Shown in pieces: positions 54,006 through 62,553 of a stretch of 64,000 bases of DNA; the first letter of the stretch is position 1; each line of letters opens with the position of its first letter. The DNA is from an uncultured Hungatella sp. Lineage in GTDB: Bacteria; Bacillota; Clostridia; Lachnospirales; Lachnospiraceae. Below the pieces are notes generated by a model. It saw only the letters and a program-made list of their open reading frames with translations. It searched no databases and had not been told where the DNA came from. The position numbers and the translations under genes are program-made. The stretch is from contig CAJUJV010000003.1 in NCBI GenBank assembly GCA_910586845.1, positions 1-64,000 of the forward strand, written 5' to 3'.

Positions 54006-55031
54006 TTAAAGATGAATAGTTGTGTTAATCCATACGCTGGGAGCGCACGTTATTTTTGACGGATTCGAATTCAAAAAAGCACCCCACCATCCAAAAGAAC
54101 TATTGGTAATGATATTATGTTTACAGTATGACATAAGCTGCATGTCCCTATAGCTTTCTTCTTCTTTATTCCAGTCTACAAATATCACTTTATCTTTTCG
54201 AAAATCTAAATTAAAAATTTTAGAGTTTTCCCTGCACCATGACATACTGCCTGGATCTGTAAAAAAGACAAAGACAGGATGATCGACTCTTTTTTTAATA
54301 TAACTGACTGCCCGTCTAAAATATCCATATTTATAACAAAATTCATTGGTCCCCATTGCGTCTCCACGTCTGGCATGTACCGCAACTGAATTACATCCGA
54401 CAATAACTTCTTTCATCTTCAGATTTTTGTCATCGATTATTTTCGGAAATACAAAAGTATTTCTTATTTCTTCTTCAATAATCTCTATACCAGAGTTTAC
54501 TTTCATTAATCCAAGCCATTGTCCTGTATAAGCATTGTCATTTGTAATCAGATACATCCTTTCTCTGTCTGACATCCTGTTAGCATAGATTCTTTGATAG
54601 AATGGTCTTAAAATTCTTTTTATAAAGTACCCACATCTGTTATTTGTTAATCTCGTTTTTAATGAGTCTCCGGCTGACAAATTGATTTCCCCACGATAAT
54701 TCATCAAATCAAGCCCATGTCTGTTTAGTACTTTCACAATATTCGGCGGATAATTCCAGTTACTCCAGAATTTTGTTTTCCGCACCTCGTATATAATATT
54801 GTTCCACTCTTTATCAGAGAATAATGTTTTTATATTGGGTGTATCAATTCCAAATATTCGGTCTAATTCATAGCCGTACCATTGTCTAATAATATCATTG
54901 CATTCTGGTATATCATAAATTATCGTCTCCAAATAAAATTCATCTGGATTGTTTATTTTTTTCAGAAGAAGCAATTCCGAATAACTTAACATCTGATTTC
55001 CCAAACCGGACTCTATATGTACTACTTTCAT
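54006..55031 (-). CDS. Alpha-1,2-fucosyltransferase-like (GT11)
   Basis: A 341-residue glycosyltransferase of family GT11. It has the N-terminal GLGNQM (9-14), the GDP-fucose motif VHARRGDAMG (HxRRxD) and the C-terminal DMQLMSYCKHNIITNSSF with GWWGAFLN, all diagnostic for this family. Members transfer fucose from GDP-fucose in alpha-1,2 linkage to galactose, giving H-antigen-like ends. No GDP-fucose genes (gmd, fcl) occur in the window, so the donor must come from elsewhere. Confidence 0.88.
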   Translation of the reverse strand: MKVVHIESGLGNQMLSYSELLLLKKINNPDEFYLETIIYDIPECNDIIRQWYGYELDRIFGIDTPNIKTLFSDKEWNNIIYEVRKTKFWSNWNYPPNIVKVLNRHGLDLMNYRGEINLSAGDSLKTRLTNNRCGYFIKRILRPFYQRIYANRMSDRERMYLITNDNAYTGQWLGLMKVNSGIEIIEEEIRNTFVFPKIIDDKNLKMKEVIVGCNSVAVHARRGDAMGTNEFCYKYGYFRRAVSYIKKRVDHPVFVFFTDPGSMSWCRENSKIFNLDFRKDKVIFVDWNKEEESYRDMQLMSYCKHNIITNSSFGWWGAFLNSNPSKITCAPSVWINTTIHL

Positions 55032-55033
55032 TT

Positions 55034-56104
55034 TTATTCCATTCCAAATACAGATATATAATTTTTGGCTATATTACTCCAGCCGTTTTCTGCAATTGCT
55101 GCTTTAGCGTTTGTAGCGATCATATTATAGTTCTCAACATCAACACTATTTAAAATAGAAAACAATAATTCTGCCATATCTGAATTTTCTACATCGTCAT
55201 TTATAATAAACCCTGTATACCTATTTTTAATAAAATGCGCGGCGCCACTCTTGGTATTTGATATATTAACACATCCATAATTCATAGCTTCTATTATTGT
55301 ATTATTAAAAGTATCAAATTTACTTAAAGAAATATGGTAATCAGCTTCCTGATATGCGCGTATAATATCAGTTCTGTTTTTCAGCATACCGCCATATTCG
55401 ACATATTTTTTCAGTCCACGCTCAACAATATTCTTTTCAAATTGCTCTCTTTGCCTATCGGTAGAACTTCCGTAAATTTTTAACTTAACTTCTGTATCCA
55501 GATAAACCAGTCGGTCAAAGATAAAAATCAACTGTTCAATTCCTTTTATTTCCTGTAAACCTCCCAAAAAGACGAATAGCTTATTCAATTTCCTTTTCTT
55601 ACTGATCACGTATTCCATATCATAGATACCGTTTTCAATAACATAAATATTTCCTTTTGGTGTAAAATTTTTATACAATGTTTCTTTACAAAGTTCCGAG
55701 ACGCATATAATATTAGGAAAATTATTGTAAATATATTTTTCTAACTTTTTATATAACCATACATAATCATGGCTTTTGTAGTATTTAATTTGCTCGCGGT
55801 AAATTCCATGTATTGTCAAAAAGAAATCACACTTCTTATTTACTCTTGATATCAGCAAAACAAACATAGCTGATACAAATCCGTTAATATGTACGTTAAT
55901 TATTTTATTTCTGACTTTTATCAATCCGGCTAATCTGATCAAAAATTGAATTTTTGTTATATCTTCACTTAAAGCTCTTGTTGTACATTTGATACCAGAT
56001 TTATTAAATTCATGTTGTAAAGCATACATCACAGCAGTAGGTCCATTAGAACAATCACGCTTATACATTTTTCCCACAAGAATTATTTCATCAAAAAAAT
56101 TCAT
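55034..56104 (-). CDS. Glycosyltransferase family 4
   Basis: A 356-residue GT-B fold transferase. It has KLNKLFVFLGGLQEIKGIEQ (donor-domain start), KIYGSSTDRQRE, YGGMLKNRTDIIRAYQEADY and SLSKFDTFNNTIIEAMNYGC, with the conserved EAMxxG that binds the nucleotide sugar. It probably adds a sugar to the lipid-linked repeat unit. It overlaps the epimerase gene by 14 bases upstream and is two bases from the GT11 gene. Confidence 0.85.
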   Translation of the reverse strand: MNFFDEIILVGKMYKRDCSNGPTAVMYALQHEFNKSGIKCTTRALSEDITKIQFLIRLAGLIKVRNKIINVHINGFVSAMFVLLISRVNKKCDFFLTIHGIYREQIKYYKSHDYVWLYKKLEKYIYNNFPNIICVSELCKETLYKNFTPKGNIYVIENGIYDMEYVISKKRKLNKLFVFLGGLQEIKGIEQLIFIFDRLVYLDTEVKLKIYGSSTDRQREQFEKNIVERGLKKYVEYGGMLKNRTDIIRAYQEADYHISLSKFDTFNNTIIEAMNYGCVNISNTKSGAAHFIKNRYTGFIINDDVENSDMAELLFSILNSVDVENYNMIATNAKAAIAENGWSNIAKNYISVFGME

Positions 56105-57011
56105 TTTTTCTTATCCAGTTTGCTGTATTTAATATCGCTGTCCTTTCAGAACTATTACATGCAAAGCCGGTGTCTCTCCAGAGTTTTTCTCGATCAATCA
56201 AAGTATAGTCTATCGGATTATCTGCGTCCTGATAACTTCCAAATTTCAATTCAATATCAGATTCTAAAATCTTACATATATCTAACACTGTTTGTCTAAA
56301 AGTTCTTAAATTATGATGTCCAACATAGTAACTCTCCATGTTTTTCCCTTTTTTTGCCATTGTAATAATAGCATCTACTGCGTCCGATATATATATCAAA
56401 TCAAAATAATTATCACCTTTAATTAAATTCATCTGTTTTCCCATTAGTGAATTTCGAATGAGAACATTAGGTAATATATTAGTTTTATTTCCTTCTCCAT
56501 AGGTTAATGTCAGTAATGCTGTAACATACTCCATCTCACTTTTATGTGCGATTACTTTACCGATATTTTCAGAAGCATATTTACACAAAGCATAGGTTCT
56601 CGAATGACTTGGCTCCTTAAAAGGATCATCCGGGGAATAATTAATCTCGTATTCATCCACGCTGCCAGAAAAAACAAACCTTTTACAGTTAAGCCTTTTT
56701 GCAGCTTCGACGACTTCACAAGCAGCAATGGAGTTCTCTAATTGTATTTTATAGTCAACCTTGTTTACCCCATTAACCCCCATATGTGCCATGTGAAAAA
56801 ATACGTCTATATTTGTATCTTTAATTATATGATCCAGATAATGATAACTACCAAAATCCAACCGGATCATTTTGAAATTCTTATACTGCAATAGTTTTTT
56901 ACACTTGTCAAAGTCTCTTCCAACGCCATATACATATACGCCGTTTTTTAGTAGTCTATCAGCCAGATGTCTGCCAATAAATCCAGTAACGCCTGTAATA
57001 ACAGCTTTCAT
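56091..57011 (-). CDS. NAD-dependent sugar epimerase/dehydratase
   Basis: A 306-residue extended SDR that modifies a nucleotide sugar. It has the NAD loop GVTGFIGRHLAD (7-18), FSGSVDEYE with the catalytic-type Ser, and the YALCK (Tyr/Lys) pair in RTYALCKYASENIG. The substrate is unknown, and the family includes UDP-glucose/galactose 4-epimerases. It overlaps the GT4 gene downstream. Confidence 0.85.
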   Translation of the reverse strand: MKAVITGVTGFIGRHLADRLLKNGVYVYGVGRDFDKCKKLLQYKNFKMIRLDFGSYHYLDHIIKDTNIDVFFHMAHMGVNGVNKVDYKIQLENSIAACEVVEAAKRLNCKRFVFSGSVDEYEINYSPDDPFKEPSHSRTYALCKYASENIGKVIAHKSEMEYVTALLTLTYGEGNKTNILPNVLIRNSLMGKQMNLIKGDNYFDLIYISDAVDAIITMAKKGKNMESYYVGHHNLRTFRQTVLDICKILESDIELKFGSYQDADNPIDYTLIDREKLWRDTGFACNSSERTAILNTANWIRKNEFF

Positions 57012-57013
57012 AT

Positions 57014-58003
57014 TTATCCCCTTACCGCCAATTCAATTTTCTTTACCATTCCTAAAAACCATATTTTGTATAAATGTCTTCTATATGGTTCCCCTATAGC
57101 ATTTACTATCTCCTTATACTCCTTTTTTGTTGTTCTGTTATGAAGAAGCGAATTAAAGGAAGAGGCCAAAGCCAATCCATATCTAATACTCAAGTCTAAT
57201 TTACGGTCAGTTAAGTTGTATAGATTATTGAAACCCTGAACGGTTCTCATATTTATCCTGTAGTTTGTATTTACCGAGTTGAAATTGTTTGCTCCGCTTT
57301 CTTTTTTGAAACATCTGTATGCCCCCATGGGTTTGTCAATAATATAAGCATCCCCAAGCATCAGAAGCAGAATGGGGAATGTGATATCGTCTATAGAATT
57401 ACAAGACTCAACCATCTTAAAAAAATGATCAGAATTGTCAACAAACATTTTATGTCTGAACATTACACCTGCCATCGGAAGGTTGTATCCTTTTAAATAC
57501 ATGTTAAGCGTCATTCTTTTCCCCCATAAAAATCTTGCAGGCCCAGTCCTGAATGCATCCGTTTCTCCGTCATAAATAAACTTTAATGGAGATGTAACTG
57601 CAATATAATTATGGTTATTCTCCAGAAACTCAAATTGAGATTGAAGCAAACTATCGTCGATCCAATAATCATCACCATATAAAATAATAGCGTACTTTCC
57701 TTTTGCCCTTTCCAATACATTAAACATATTTGATGATAATCCCAGATTCTTCTTATTGAGGATGATTGAAAATCTATGCTTGTCCTTTTCCCACATACTT
57801 CTTAAAATATCAGCTGTAGAATCCTTCGAACAATCCTCGCCTATGACTATTTCATAATCCAAAGTTGTCTTCTGTAAAAAAATACCCGATATTGCGTCAT
57901 TAATATATTTCTCCGCATTGTATGCGACGATACAGATACTGACATCATACCTCTCACTATCATTATCCAGTACGACGGACGTCTCTTTATTTAATAACTC
58001 CAT
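57014..58003 (-). CDS. Glycosyltransferase family 2
   Basis: A 329-residue GT-A fold transferase with VSICIVAYNAEKYINDAISG, IGEDCSKDSTADILRSMWEK (the acidic motif before the donor site) and YGDDYWIDDSLLQSQ, where the DD motif binds the metal. It adds a sugar to the repeat unit. The ATG at 58003 follows GAGGAATAGT. Two candidate starts 4-5 codons upstream overlap the stop of the previous gene and lack a binding site. Confidence 0.85.
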   Translation of the reverse strand: MELLNKETSVVLDNDSERYDVSICIVAYNAEKYINDAISGIFLQKTTLDYEIVIGEDCSKDSTADILRSMWEKDKHRFSIILNKKNLGLSSNMFNVLERAKGKYAIILYGDDYWIDDSLLQSQFEFLENNHNYIAVTSPLKFIYDGETDAFRTGPARFLWGKRMTLNMYLKGYNLPMAGVMFRHKMFVDNSDHFFKMVESCNSIDDITFPILLLMLGDAYIIDKPMGAYRCFKKESGANNFNSVNTNYRINMRTVQGFNNLYNLTDRKLDLSIRYGLALASSFNSLLHNRTTKKEYKEIVNAIGEPYRRHLYKIWFLGMVKKIELAVRG

Positions 58004-58017
58004 ACTATTCCTCATCA

Positions 58018-59193
58018 CTAAGCTTTCTCAACAATTCTGTATATTTTTTCCAGCATTTTTATATTAATTGCAGCAGTATATTTTGTGCTATACTCCTCGT
58101 ATGCTGCATCTTTTAAATCAACTTTTTTACTAATTGCCTTGTAAATGCAATCTGTTAATGATTCGATAGAAAAGCTTTTAAATTTAAAACCGTTGATTCC
58201 ATCTTTAACTAAATCGCCAGTATTTCCCATATCAGGGACAATTACAGCAGTTCCTGCCGAAAATGCCTCAACTACAGTTAGTGGAAAACCCTCATAAACT
58301 CTTGTGGGAAGAATTAAATATTTACTTTTCCCTATTAAATCCTTAACTTCTTCATGATCAACAAAACCCAATAGATTTACTTTTTTCAATGTATTCTTTC
58401 TAATATAAGCTCTACACTGTCTTAAAAGGGGTCCTGTTCCGCATATATTCAGCACGGGAGCCTGTTCTCCCATCCGTTCCCATGCTTTTAATAAATCCAT
58501 GATTCCTTTTATCTCTTCCAGCCTTCCAACAAATATAAAATCTTCTGTTTTGATACAGGCAGATGCCGGCGGTTCCACAAAGTTAGGCTTTACAAAAACT
58601 CTATTGGGCCTCACCTGCCGAAGACCTAAAAGCTTGTTTCTGTTAAACTCCGTCAGGCAGATATAATTAATCTTTCCATATACTCCTGTCATTCGATGAA
58701 CCATAGTTGCGATTACACACACAAGAGTCTGAATTTTACTCCCTCTATAGCAATTATATTTCACAGCACAGCCAAGTCCATTTTGGACGCACTCCTCACA
58801 GATATGACCATCCCGGTAAAATGTGGCACCGGGGCAGAGCAGGCGGAAATTGTGAACTGTCTGAACAACGGGCTTATTCATATTTAAAGCCGCATAATAT
58901 ACTGATGCACTGATCAGAGACAGGGTATTATGCACATGAACAATATCGATATTTTCATCTTTGATAATCCTTTTTATATCTCTTGCAGTTCTTGGATTAT
59001 AAATAGCAGCAAACGGCAGCAATAACTTTCTAAAAATATTCATTCCCTGTATTTCATTATTGTTTCTCGTATAAAGAATCACTTTGTGGCCCCGCTCTTC
59101 CAGCATCTTTTTTTCATTTGCCACAACAGTATCTTCTCCTCCAGGAAGCTGATAATAATTATGAACCATAAGGATTCTTTTTCTTTCTTTCAT
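58018..59193 (-). CDS. Glycosyltransferase family 4 (WbaZ-like)
   Basis: A 391-residue GT-B transferase with the N-terminal HNYYQLPGGEDTVVANEKKM, a cysteine-rich insertion (CPGATFYRDGHICEECVQNG) found in a known GT4 subgroup, and the C-terminal FVGRLEEIKGIMDLLKAWER and PTRVYEGFPLTVVEAFSAGT. It probably acts early in repeat unit synthesis. It is three bases after the WecG/TagA gene. Confidence 0.87.
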   Translation of the reverse strand: MKERKRILMVHNYYQLPGGEDTVVANEKKMLEERGHKVILYTRNNNEIQGMNIFRKLLLPFAAIYNPRTARDIKRIIKDENIDIVHVHNTLSLISASVYYAALNMNKPVVQTVHNFRLLCPGATFYRDGHICEECVQNGLGCAVKYNCYRGSKIQTLVCVIATMVHRMTGVYGKINYICLTEFNRNKLLGLRQVRPNRVFVKPNFVEPPASACIKTEDFIFVGRLEEIKGIMDLLKAWERMGEQAPVLNICGTGPLLRQCRAYIRKNTLKKVNLLGFVDHEEVKDLIGKSKYLILPTRVYEGFPLTVVEAFSAGTAVIVPDMGNTGDLVKDGINGFKFKSFSIESLTDCIYKAISKKVDLKDAAYEEYSTKYTAAINIKMLEKIYRIVEKA

Positions 59194-59196
59194 TTA

Positions 59197-59961
59197 TTAT
59201 CTTCCCTTAATCATCGCATGCCATATAAATTTTGAATTTGTATAAAAATACCTTCTAAACAGCCTCTTCGGATCCTGCACGAACCTGTAGAACCACTCCA
59301 TATTTCTCTTCTGCATCCACTCAGGGGCTCTTTTAATATTCCCCGCCAGATAATCGAAAGCAGCTCCCACTCCAACCATAAAGCCGCGGACTGTTCCCTG
59401 ATGGGCCGCCATCCAAATTTCCTGCTTTGGTGCTCCCAGTCCGACCCATATGAAATCCGCACAGGAATCATTGATCTGCTTTATAATTTGCTGATCCTCT
59501 TCCTCTGTCATGGGCCGGAACGGAGGGCTGTACATTCCGACAATCTGAAGTCCCGGATAATTCCTTTCAACAGTCTTCTTTAATGTTTCAAGAGTTTCTT
59601 CTGTAGATCCATACAGGTAATGTCTCCACCCTCTTTCCGCTGATCGTTTCAAAACTGCTTTCATATAGGAAGGACCTGCTGTCCGCCGCATGTTTCTGTA
59701 TCCCCTTTTTTGCCCTATCAAAGCAAGGGGGCCTCCATCCGGGATTGCCATAATTCCTCCGTTTTGTATGGCACAATATTCTGAGTTTTCATAAGCGGTT
59801 ACTGTAGTATGTACGTTTGATACACACATGTAGTCTCCCGACATTTCTTTTATATAACGATCGGTAAATCGCAAAAGCCACTCCATATCAACAGCTGCAA
59901 TATCTACTCCCATAATCCTGCATGTGGGAATCTTTATTTTATCAATCTTATGAGTATACAT
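59197..59961 (-). CDS. WecG/TagA/CpsF family glycosyltransferase
   Basis: A 254-residue GT26 protein. It has DKIKIPTCRIMGVDIAAVDM, the conserved GGIMAIPDGGPLALIGQKRG (Asp and Gly motif), GSTEETLETLKK and WVGLGAPKQEIWMAAH, typical of enzymes that add ManNAc-type sugars to lipid-linked GlcNAc. It is the first sugar-transfer gene of the operon, after the integrase-like gene (28 bases). No priming transferase (TagO or WbaP type) is in the window, so the primer comes from elsewhere. Confidence 0.92.
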   Translation of the reverse strand: MYTHKIDKIKIPTCRIMGVDIAAVDMEWLLRFTDRYIKEMSGDYMCVSNVHTTVTAYENSEYCAIQNGGIMAIPDGGPLALIGQKRGYRNMRRTAGPSYMKAVLKRSAERGWRHYLYGSTEETLETLKKTVERNYPGLQIVGMYSPPFRPMTEEEDQQIIKQINDSCADFIWVGLGAPKQEIWMAAHQGTVRGFMVGVGAAFDYLAGNIKRAPEWMQKRNMEWFYRFVQDPKRLFRRYFYTNSKFIWHAMIKGR

Positions 59962-59989
59962 CCCGACTGCTGCCTCTCTGCTGTAGTTG

Positions 59990-60847
59990 TCATCCGCACT
60001 GTTCCATCACAACTTCTCTGGCATACCTCTGCATACTTCCCTTCAAATCTTTTGGCGTACATTCTCTTTCAATTCCTGCCAGGGCTCTGTATTTCTCAAA
60101 AATCTCAATAATCATCTTCATAGAAAGAGGTCTTCCCAATTTTGACAAAAAAAGATATCGATCATATTTCCCATCACGCTCAAAATATTCATGTTCTTCC
60201 AACCAGTGTTCCATCTGGCTTCGCAAAGCCTTGGAAAACAGGTGTACCGAATAAATGCTTCCTTGCTTTCCGCAGAGTGTCAGAATCGCTCCTTTCTGGT
60301 CATAATCTGATACTTTCAGACGAAGCAACTGGCTGATCTCAATCCCATGATAAAAAAGCAGCTTCATCATTACCAGATCTCGAAGACATACCCGCCTCCT
60401 GAAGTCGCTTTCCATTTTTTCATATTCCCGATTCATAGCCTGGAAAAATGCGTCCACTTCCTGTTTGGACAAAATGCTGCTCTGCGGTTTTTCGGTCTCC
60501 AATTCATCTTTCGCCAGCATGATATGTTCAGACCCACTGCCGGTAATCACTCCCTGCTTTCTGAGGTACATCAGGTAATAGCACAGCACCTTATGCTTGC
60601 GGTAAATCGTAGACGGACGTAAAGATTTTTCCCTGATCAAATATGACAGATATCCTTCTACCTCTCGTTCTGGTCCACTCTCATTTATCTCAGGATCCGT
60701 CTCTTTTCTCTGTTGTATCCATATATAGAATTGCTCCAGATCGATTCGGTATGCCTTTTCCGTTCTTCTGTCCAGACCACGCAGGATGACACGGTTATCA
60801 ATAAATCCGTTGATCATATTTTCTGAATTCCAATCTGAACTCTTCAA
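59990..60847 (-). CDS. Tyrosine-recombinase-like protein, catalytically degenerate
   Basis: A 285-residue protein with the SAM-like N-terminal DNA-binding domain (about 15-105, TEKAYRIDLEQFYIWIQQRK) and a catalytic-type domain. The first catalytic Arg in GhRxSEL is Glu170 in YHGIEISQLLRLK. A Lys in CGKQG (194) is kept. The HxLR box is PKDLKG (265-270), and the protein ends at 285 with no Tyr nucleophile. It therefore probably cannot cut DNA, but might bind it as a regulator of the operon that follows. Eleven bases separate it from the 79-residue gene. Confidence 0.75.
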   Translation of the reverse strand: MKSSDWNSENMINGFIDNRVILRGLDRRTEKAYRIDLEQFYIWIQQRKETDPEINESGPEREVEGYLSYLIREKSLRPSTIYRKHKVLCYYLMYLRKQGVITGSGSEHIMLAKDELETEKPQSSILSKQEVDAFFQAMNREYEKMESDFRRRVCLRDLVMMKLLFYHGIEISQLLRLKVSDYDQKGAILTLCGKQGSIYSVHLFSKALRSQMEHWLEEHEYFERDGKYDRYLFLSKLGRPLSMKMIIEIFEKYRALAGIERECTPKDLKGSMQRYAREVVMEQCG

Positions 60848-60857
60848 GCAATACCTC

Positions 60858-61097
60858 CTAATTTTTAGAATTATTTGTATGTTTTACGGCCAAACGTCTT
60901 ACTGCTTCTATATAATCCCTGGCCTGTGACAGGCTTTTCCTCTTGGAAAGAGAGCATGACTGGCGAATGATTTTTCTGTCTTTCACACTATTCTCAGCTG
61001 CTTCCGCCAATCGTACCAGACTCATAAAATAAGCTTGATTTGAAGGTGTCAATTTCTTGAGAACATCTGTTGCTTCTTTGACAACTCCATTCTCCAT
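60858..61097 (-). CDS. Small helical protein upstream of the integrase-like gene
   Basis: A 79-residue protein (MENGVVKEATDVLKKLTPSN and onwards) with a strongly helical, charged sequence and a basic C-terminal half (RKIIRQSCSLSKRKSLSQAR). I do not recognise it. The start at 61097 follows AGAGGAGGACTGGCT. A much longer frame upstream crosses the promoter. It is the first gene of the capsule operon, with the promoter at 61134-61162, and is divergent from xre. Confidence 0.6.
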   Translation of the reverse strand: MENGVVKEATDVLKKLTPSNQAYFMSLVRLAEAAENSVKDRKIIRQSCSLSKRKSLSQARDYIEAVRRLAVKHTNNSKN

Positions 61098-61133
61098 AGC
61101 CAGTCCTCCTCTTTTTATTAATTTTGTGATAAT

Positions 61134-61162
61134 ACTATAACACTTAATTAATATTATGTCAA
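61134..61162 (-). promoter_or_regulatory. Sigma-A promoter of the capsule operon
   Basis: On the minus strand a perfect TTGACA (61162-61157), 17 bases and TATAGT (61139-61134), 37 bases before the small gene. It lies 10 bases from the inverted repeats that are candidate operators. Confidence 0.85.
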
Positions 61163-61172
61163 GAACCACTGT

Positions 61173-61229
61173 GTCTGCAATCATTTCCAAATGCCGGCAG
61201 ACCGTATATAAAACATTGCGTTTGCAGAC
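61173..61229. promoter_or_regulatory. Candidate operator region between xre and the capsule operon
   Basis: GTCTGCAA (61173-61180) and its reverse complement TTGCAGAC (61222-61229) are 49 bases apart, start to start, with a further GGCAGAC at 61196-61202. They lie between the two divergent promoters, and the second overlaps the xre -35, a usual layout for autoregulation. Confidence 0.5.
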
Positions 61230-61249
61230 TGTTTGTGATAAAGTAATAT
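61222..61249 (+). promoter_or_regulatory. Promoter of the xre gene
   Basis: TTGCAG (61222-61227), a 16-base spacer and TAATAT (61244-61249), 24 bases before the xre start. The -35 overlaps the inverted-repeat operator. Confidence 0.55.
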
Positions 61250-61273
61250 TACATAATCGAGGGGGGTGATCTG

Positions 61274-61609
61274 TTGATCCAACGGCTAAAAGAAATTCGA
61301 AAAGTCCTCGGCTATAATCAAACTGACTTTGCAAAACACTTAGGCATAACTCAGACAGCGTATTCTATGATTGAAAATGGAAACCGCCCTTTGGCCGATA
61401 AATATATCAAGGTAATCTGTTCCAGTTTTAATGTGAATGAGAGCTGGTTCTATACCGGACAAGGCGAGATGTTTCTCTCCTCTCCCTACGAAAAAGAGTT
61501 TACAAGGATATTCAGTCGTCTCACGCCCGTAACTCAGCAATATCTTCTTCTTATGGCAAAGGAACTTCTCCATACACAGGAAAAATTGCTCCATCCGGAC
61601 AAAAAATAG
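61274..61609 (+). CDS. XRE-family helix-turn-helix regulator
   Basis: A 111-residue repressor-like protein. Residues 1-60 form a Cro/CI-type HTH (RLKEIRKVLGYNQTDFAKHL, GITQTAYSMIENGNRPL). The rest is helical (QEKLLHPDKK end) and may dimerise. The TTG start follows GGGGGGTGATCTG at good spacing. It is divergent from the capsule operon and shares the repeat-bearing intergenic space, so it most likely controls itself and the capsule promoter. Confidence 0.85.
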   Translation: MIQRLKEIRKVLGYNQTDFAKHLGITQTAYSMIENGNRPLADKYIKVICSSFNVNESWFYTGQGEMFLSSPYEKEFTRIFSRLTPVTQQYLLLMAKELLHTQEKLLHPDKK

Positions 61610-61652
61610 CAGATGTAATTTAAACCGGAGGCAGAAAAACTGCAGTATCCGC

Positions 61653-61763
61653 ATGAATCCAGATCTGAAAGTGCAGACCAACAGTGAAGCGGTTGCCGCC
61701 ATACTGGATGCAGAAAGGATTGCAAAAGACCCGACAATAAAATGGTTTTTGAAAAATAAATAG
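61653..61763 (+). pseudogene. RelB/DinJ-like antitoxin fragment
   Basis: A 36-codon open frame encoding NPDLKVQTNSEAVAAILDAE followed by RIAKDPTIKWFLKNK. The stretch AILDAERIAKDPxxK resembles the C-terminal end of RelB/DinJ-type antitoxins, but the usual GYxDVEE ending is missing. It has no close ribosome binding site and no toxin partner. It is best read as a gene remnant. Confidence 0.35.
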
Positions 61764-61990
61764 TTTAATTGAAAACATTGATAAGATTCATACAACAGAA
61801 ATGGGTATAGAACGGATAAAAAGAAACTGCAGATTAAAACAAGTGATGTTGTTCAATGGGGCAAAGAGCAGATCTTGGACGAAACCGGGAAAATTGAAAG
61901 AATCGGAAAAAACTGGTATGTACTTGTGGGTAATTACAAAATAACCGTGAACACTACCACGCATAAGATGGAACATACAATAGCATTATC
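61753..61990 (+). pseudogene. Frameshifted DUF3781 gene
   Basis: The first part, in one frame, encodes SLIENIDKIHTTEMGIERIK, like the start of DUF3781 proteins. After about base 61840 the similarity jumps one frame to TSDVVQWGKEQILDETGKIE, then RIGKNWYVLVGNYKITVNTT, matching the middle and end of the family. A single-base loss near 61840 explains it. No start codon is visible. The family function is unknown. It lies between xre and the ribosomal protein operon. Confidence 0.6.
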
Positions 61991-62071
61991 AGGCAATGGC
62001 CCCTTTTTGATTTGCCAGCGGATTATGCCCTCCAGAATAAAGTCTACATTCGTATCAGTCATTTGTATGAG

Positions 62072-62107
62072 AAAGCCCTGGAAAATCAACCATCTCCAGG
62101 GCTTTTT
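62072..62107. terminator. Hairpin downstream of rpsI
   Basis: AAAGCCCTGGA / TCCAGGGCTTT with a 12-base loop. On the plus strand it is followed by five T, and on the minus strand by TCTC. It lies 24 bases past the rpsI stop and probably ends that operon, possibly in both directions. Confidence 0.75.
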
Positions 62108-62130
62108 GAATTCTCGTATTCTTCTTGTAA

Positions 62131-62526
62131 TTATCTCTTGGAAAACTGCGGAGCACGACGGGCTGCCTTCAGACCGTACTTCTTTCTCTCTTTCATTCTC
62201 GGGTCTCTGGTCAGGAAACCGGCTTTCTTCAGGACCGGACGGTACTCGGCATCTGCCTGAAGCAGAGCGCGGGAGATACCGTGTCTGATAGCGCCTGCCT
62301 GTCCGGTGAAGCCGCCGCCGCGCACGTTCACCAGTACGTCAAACTTATCTAAATTATCCGTTGCCACAAGAGGCTGGCGGACAACTACCTTAAGAGTCTC
62401 CAGACCGAGATACTCGTCGATGTCTCTCTTGTTGATAGTGATCTTGCCGGTACCCGGTACCAGATATACTCTGGCGATAGATGTTTTTCTTCTGCCTGTT
62501 CCATAATATCTTACTGTGTTAGCCAT
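62131..62526 (-). CDS. rpsI: Ribosomal protein S9
   Basis: The small-subunit protein whose C-terminal tail reaches the P-site tRNA. The 131-residue product has [19 protein letters not shown] at the N-terminus, [20 protein letters not shown] in the middle and the basic end [17 protein letters not shown], as in all bacterial S9. The ATG at 62526 follows GGAAGGAGGAAATTATA, and a start seven codons earlier is rejected. It is in the rplM-rpsI operon, 27 bases after rplM. Confidence 0.98.
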   Translation of the reverse strand: MANTVRYYGTGRRKTSIARVYLVPGTGKITINKRDIDEYLGLETLKVVVRQPLVATDNLDKFDVLVNVRGGGFTGQAGAIRHGISRALLQADAEYRPVLKKAGFLTRDPRMKERKKYGLKAARRAPQFSKR

Positions 62527-62553
62527 TATAATTTCCTCCTTCCGCACCTTTGA

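Noticed and set aside
59990..60847. Active integrase marking a mobile element
   Set aside because: Three catalytic elements are missing, and I found no excisionase, attachment site repeats or conjugation genes nearby.
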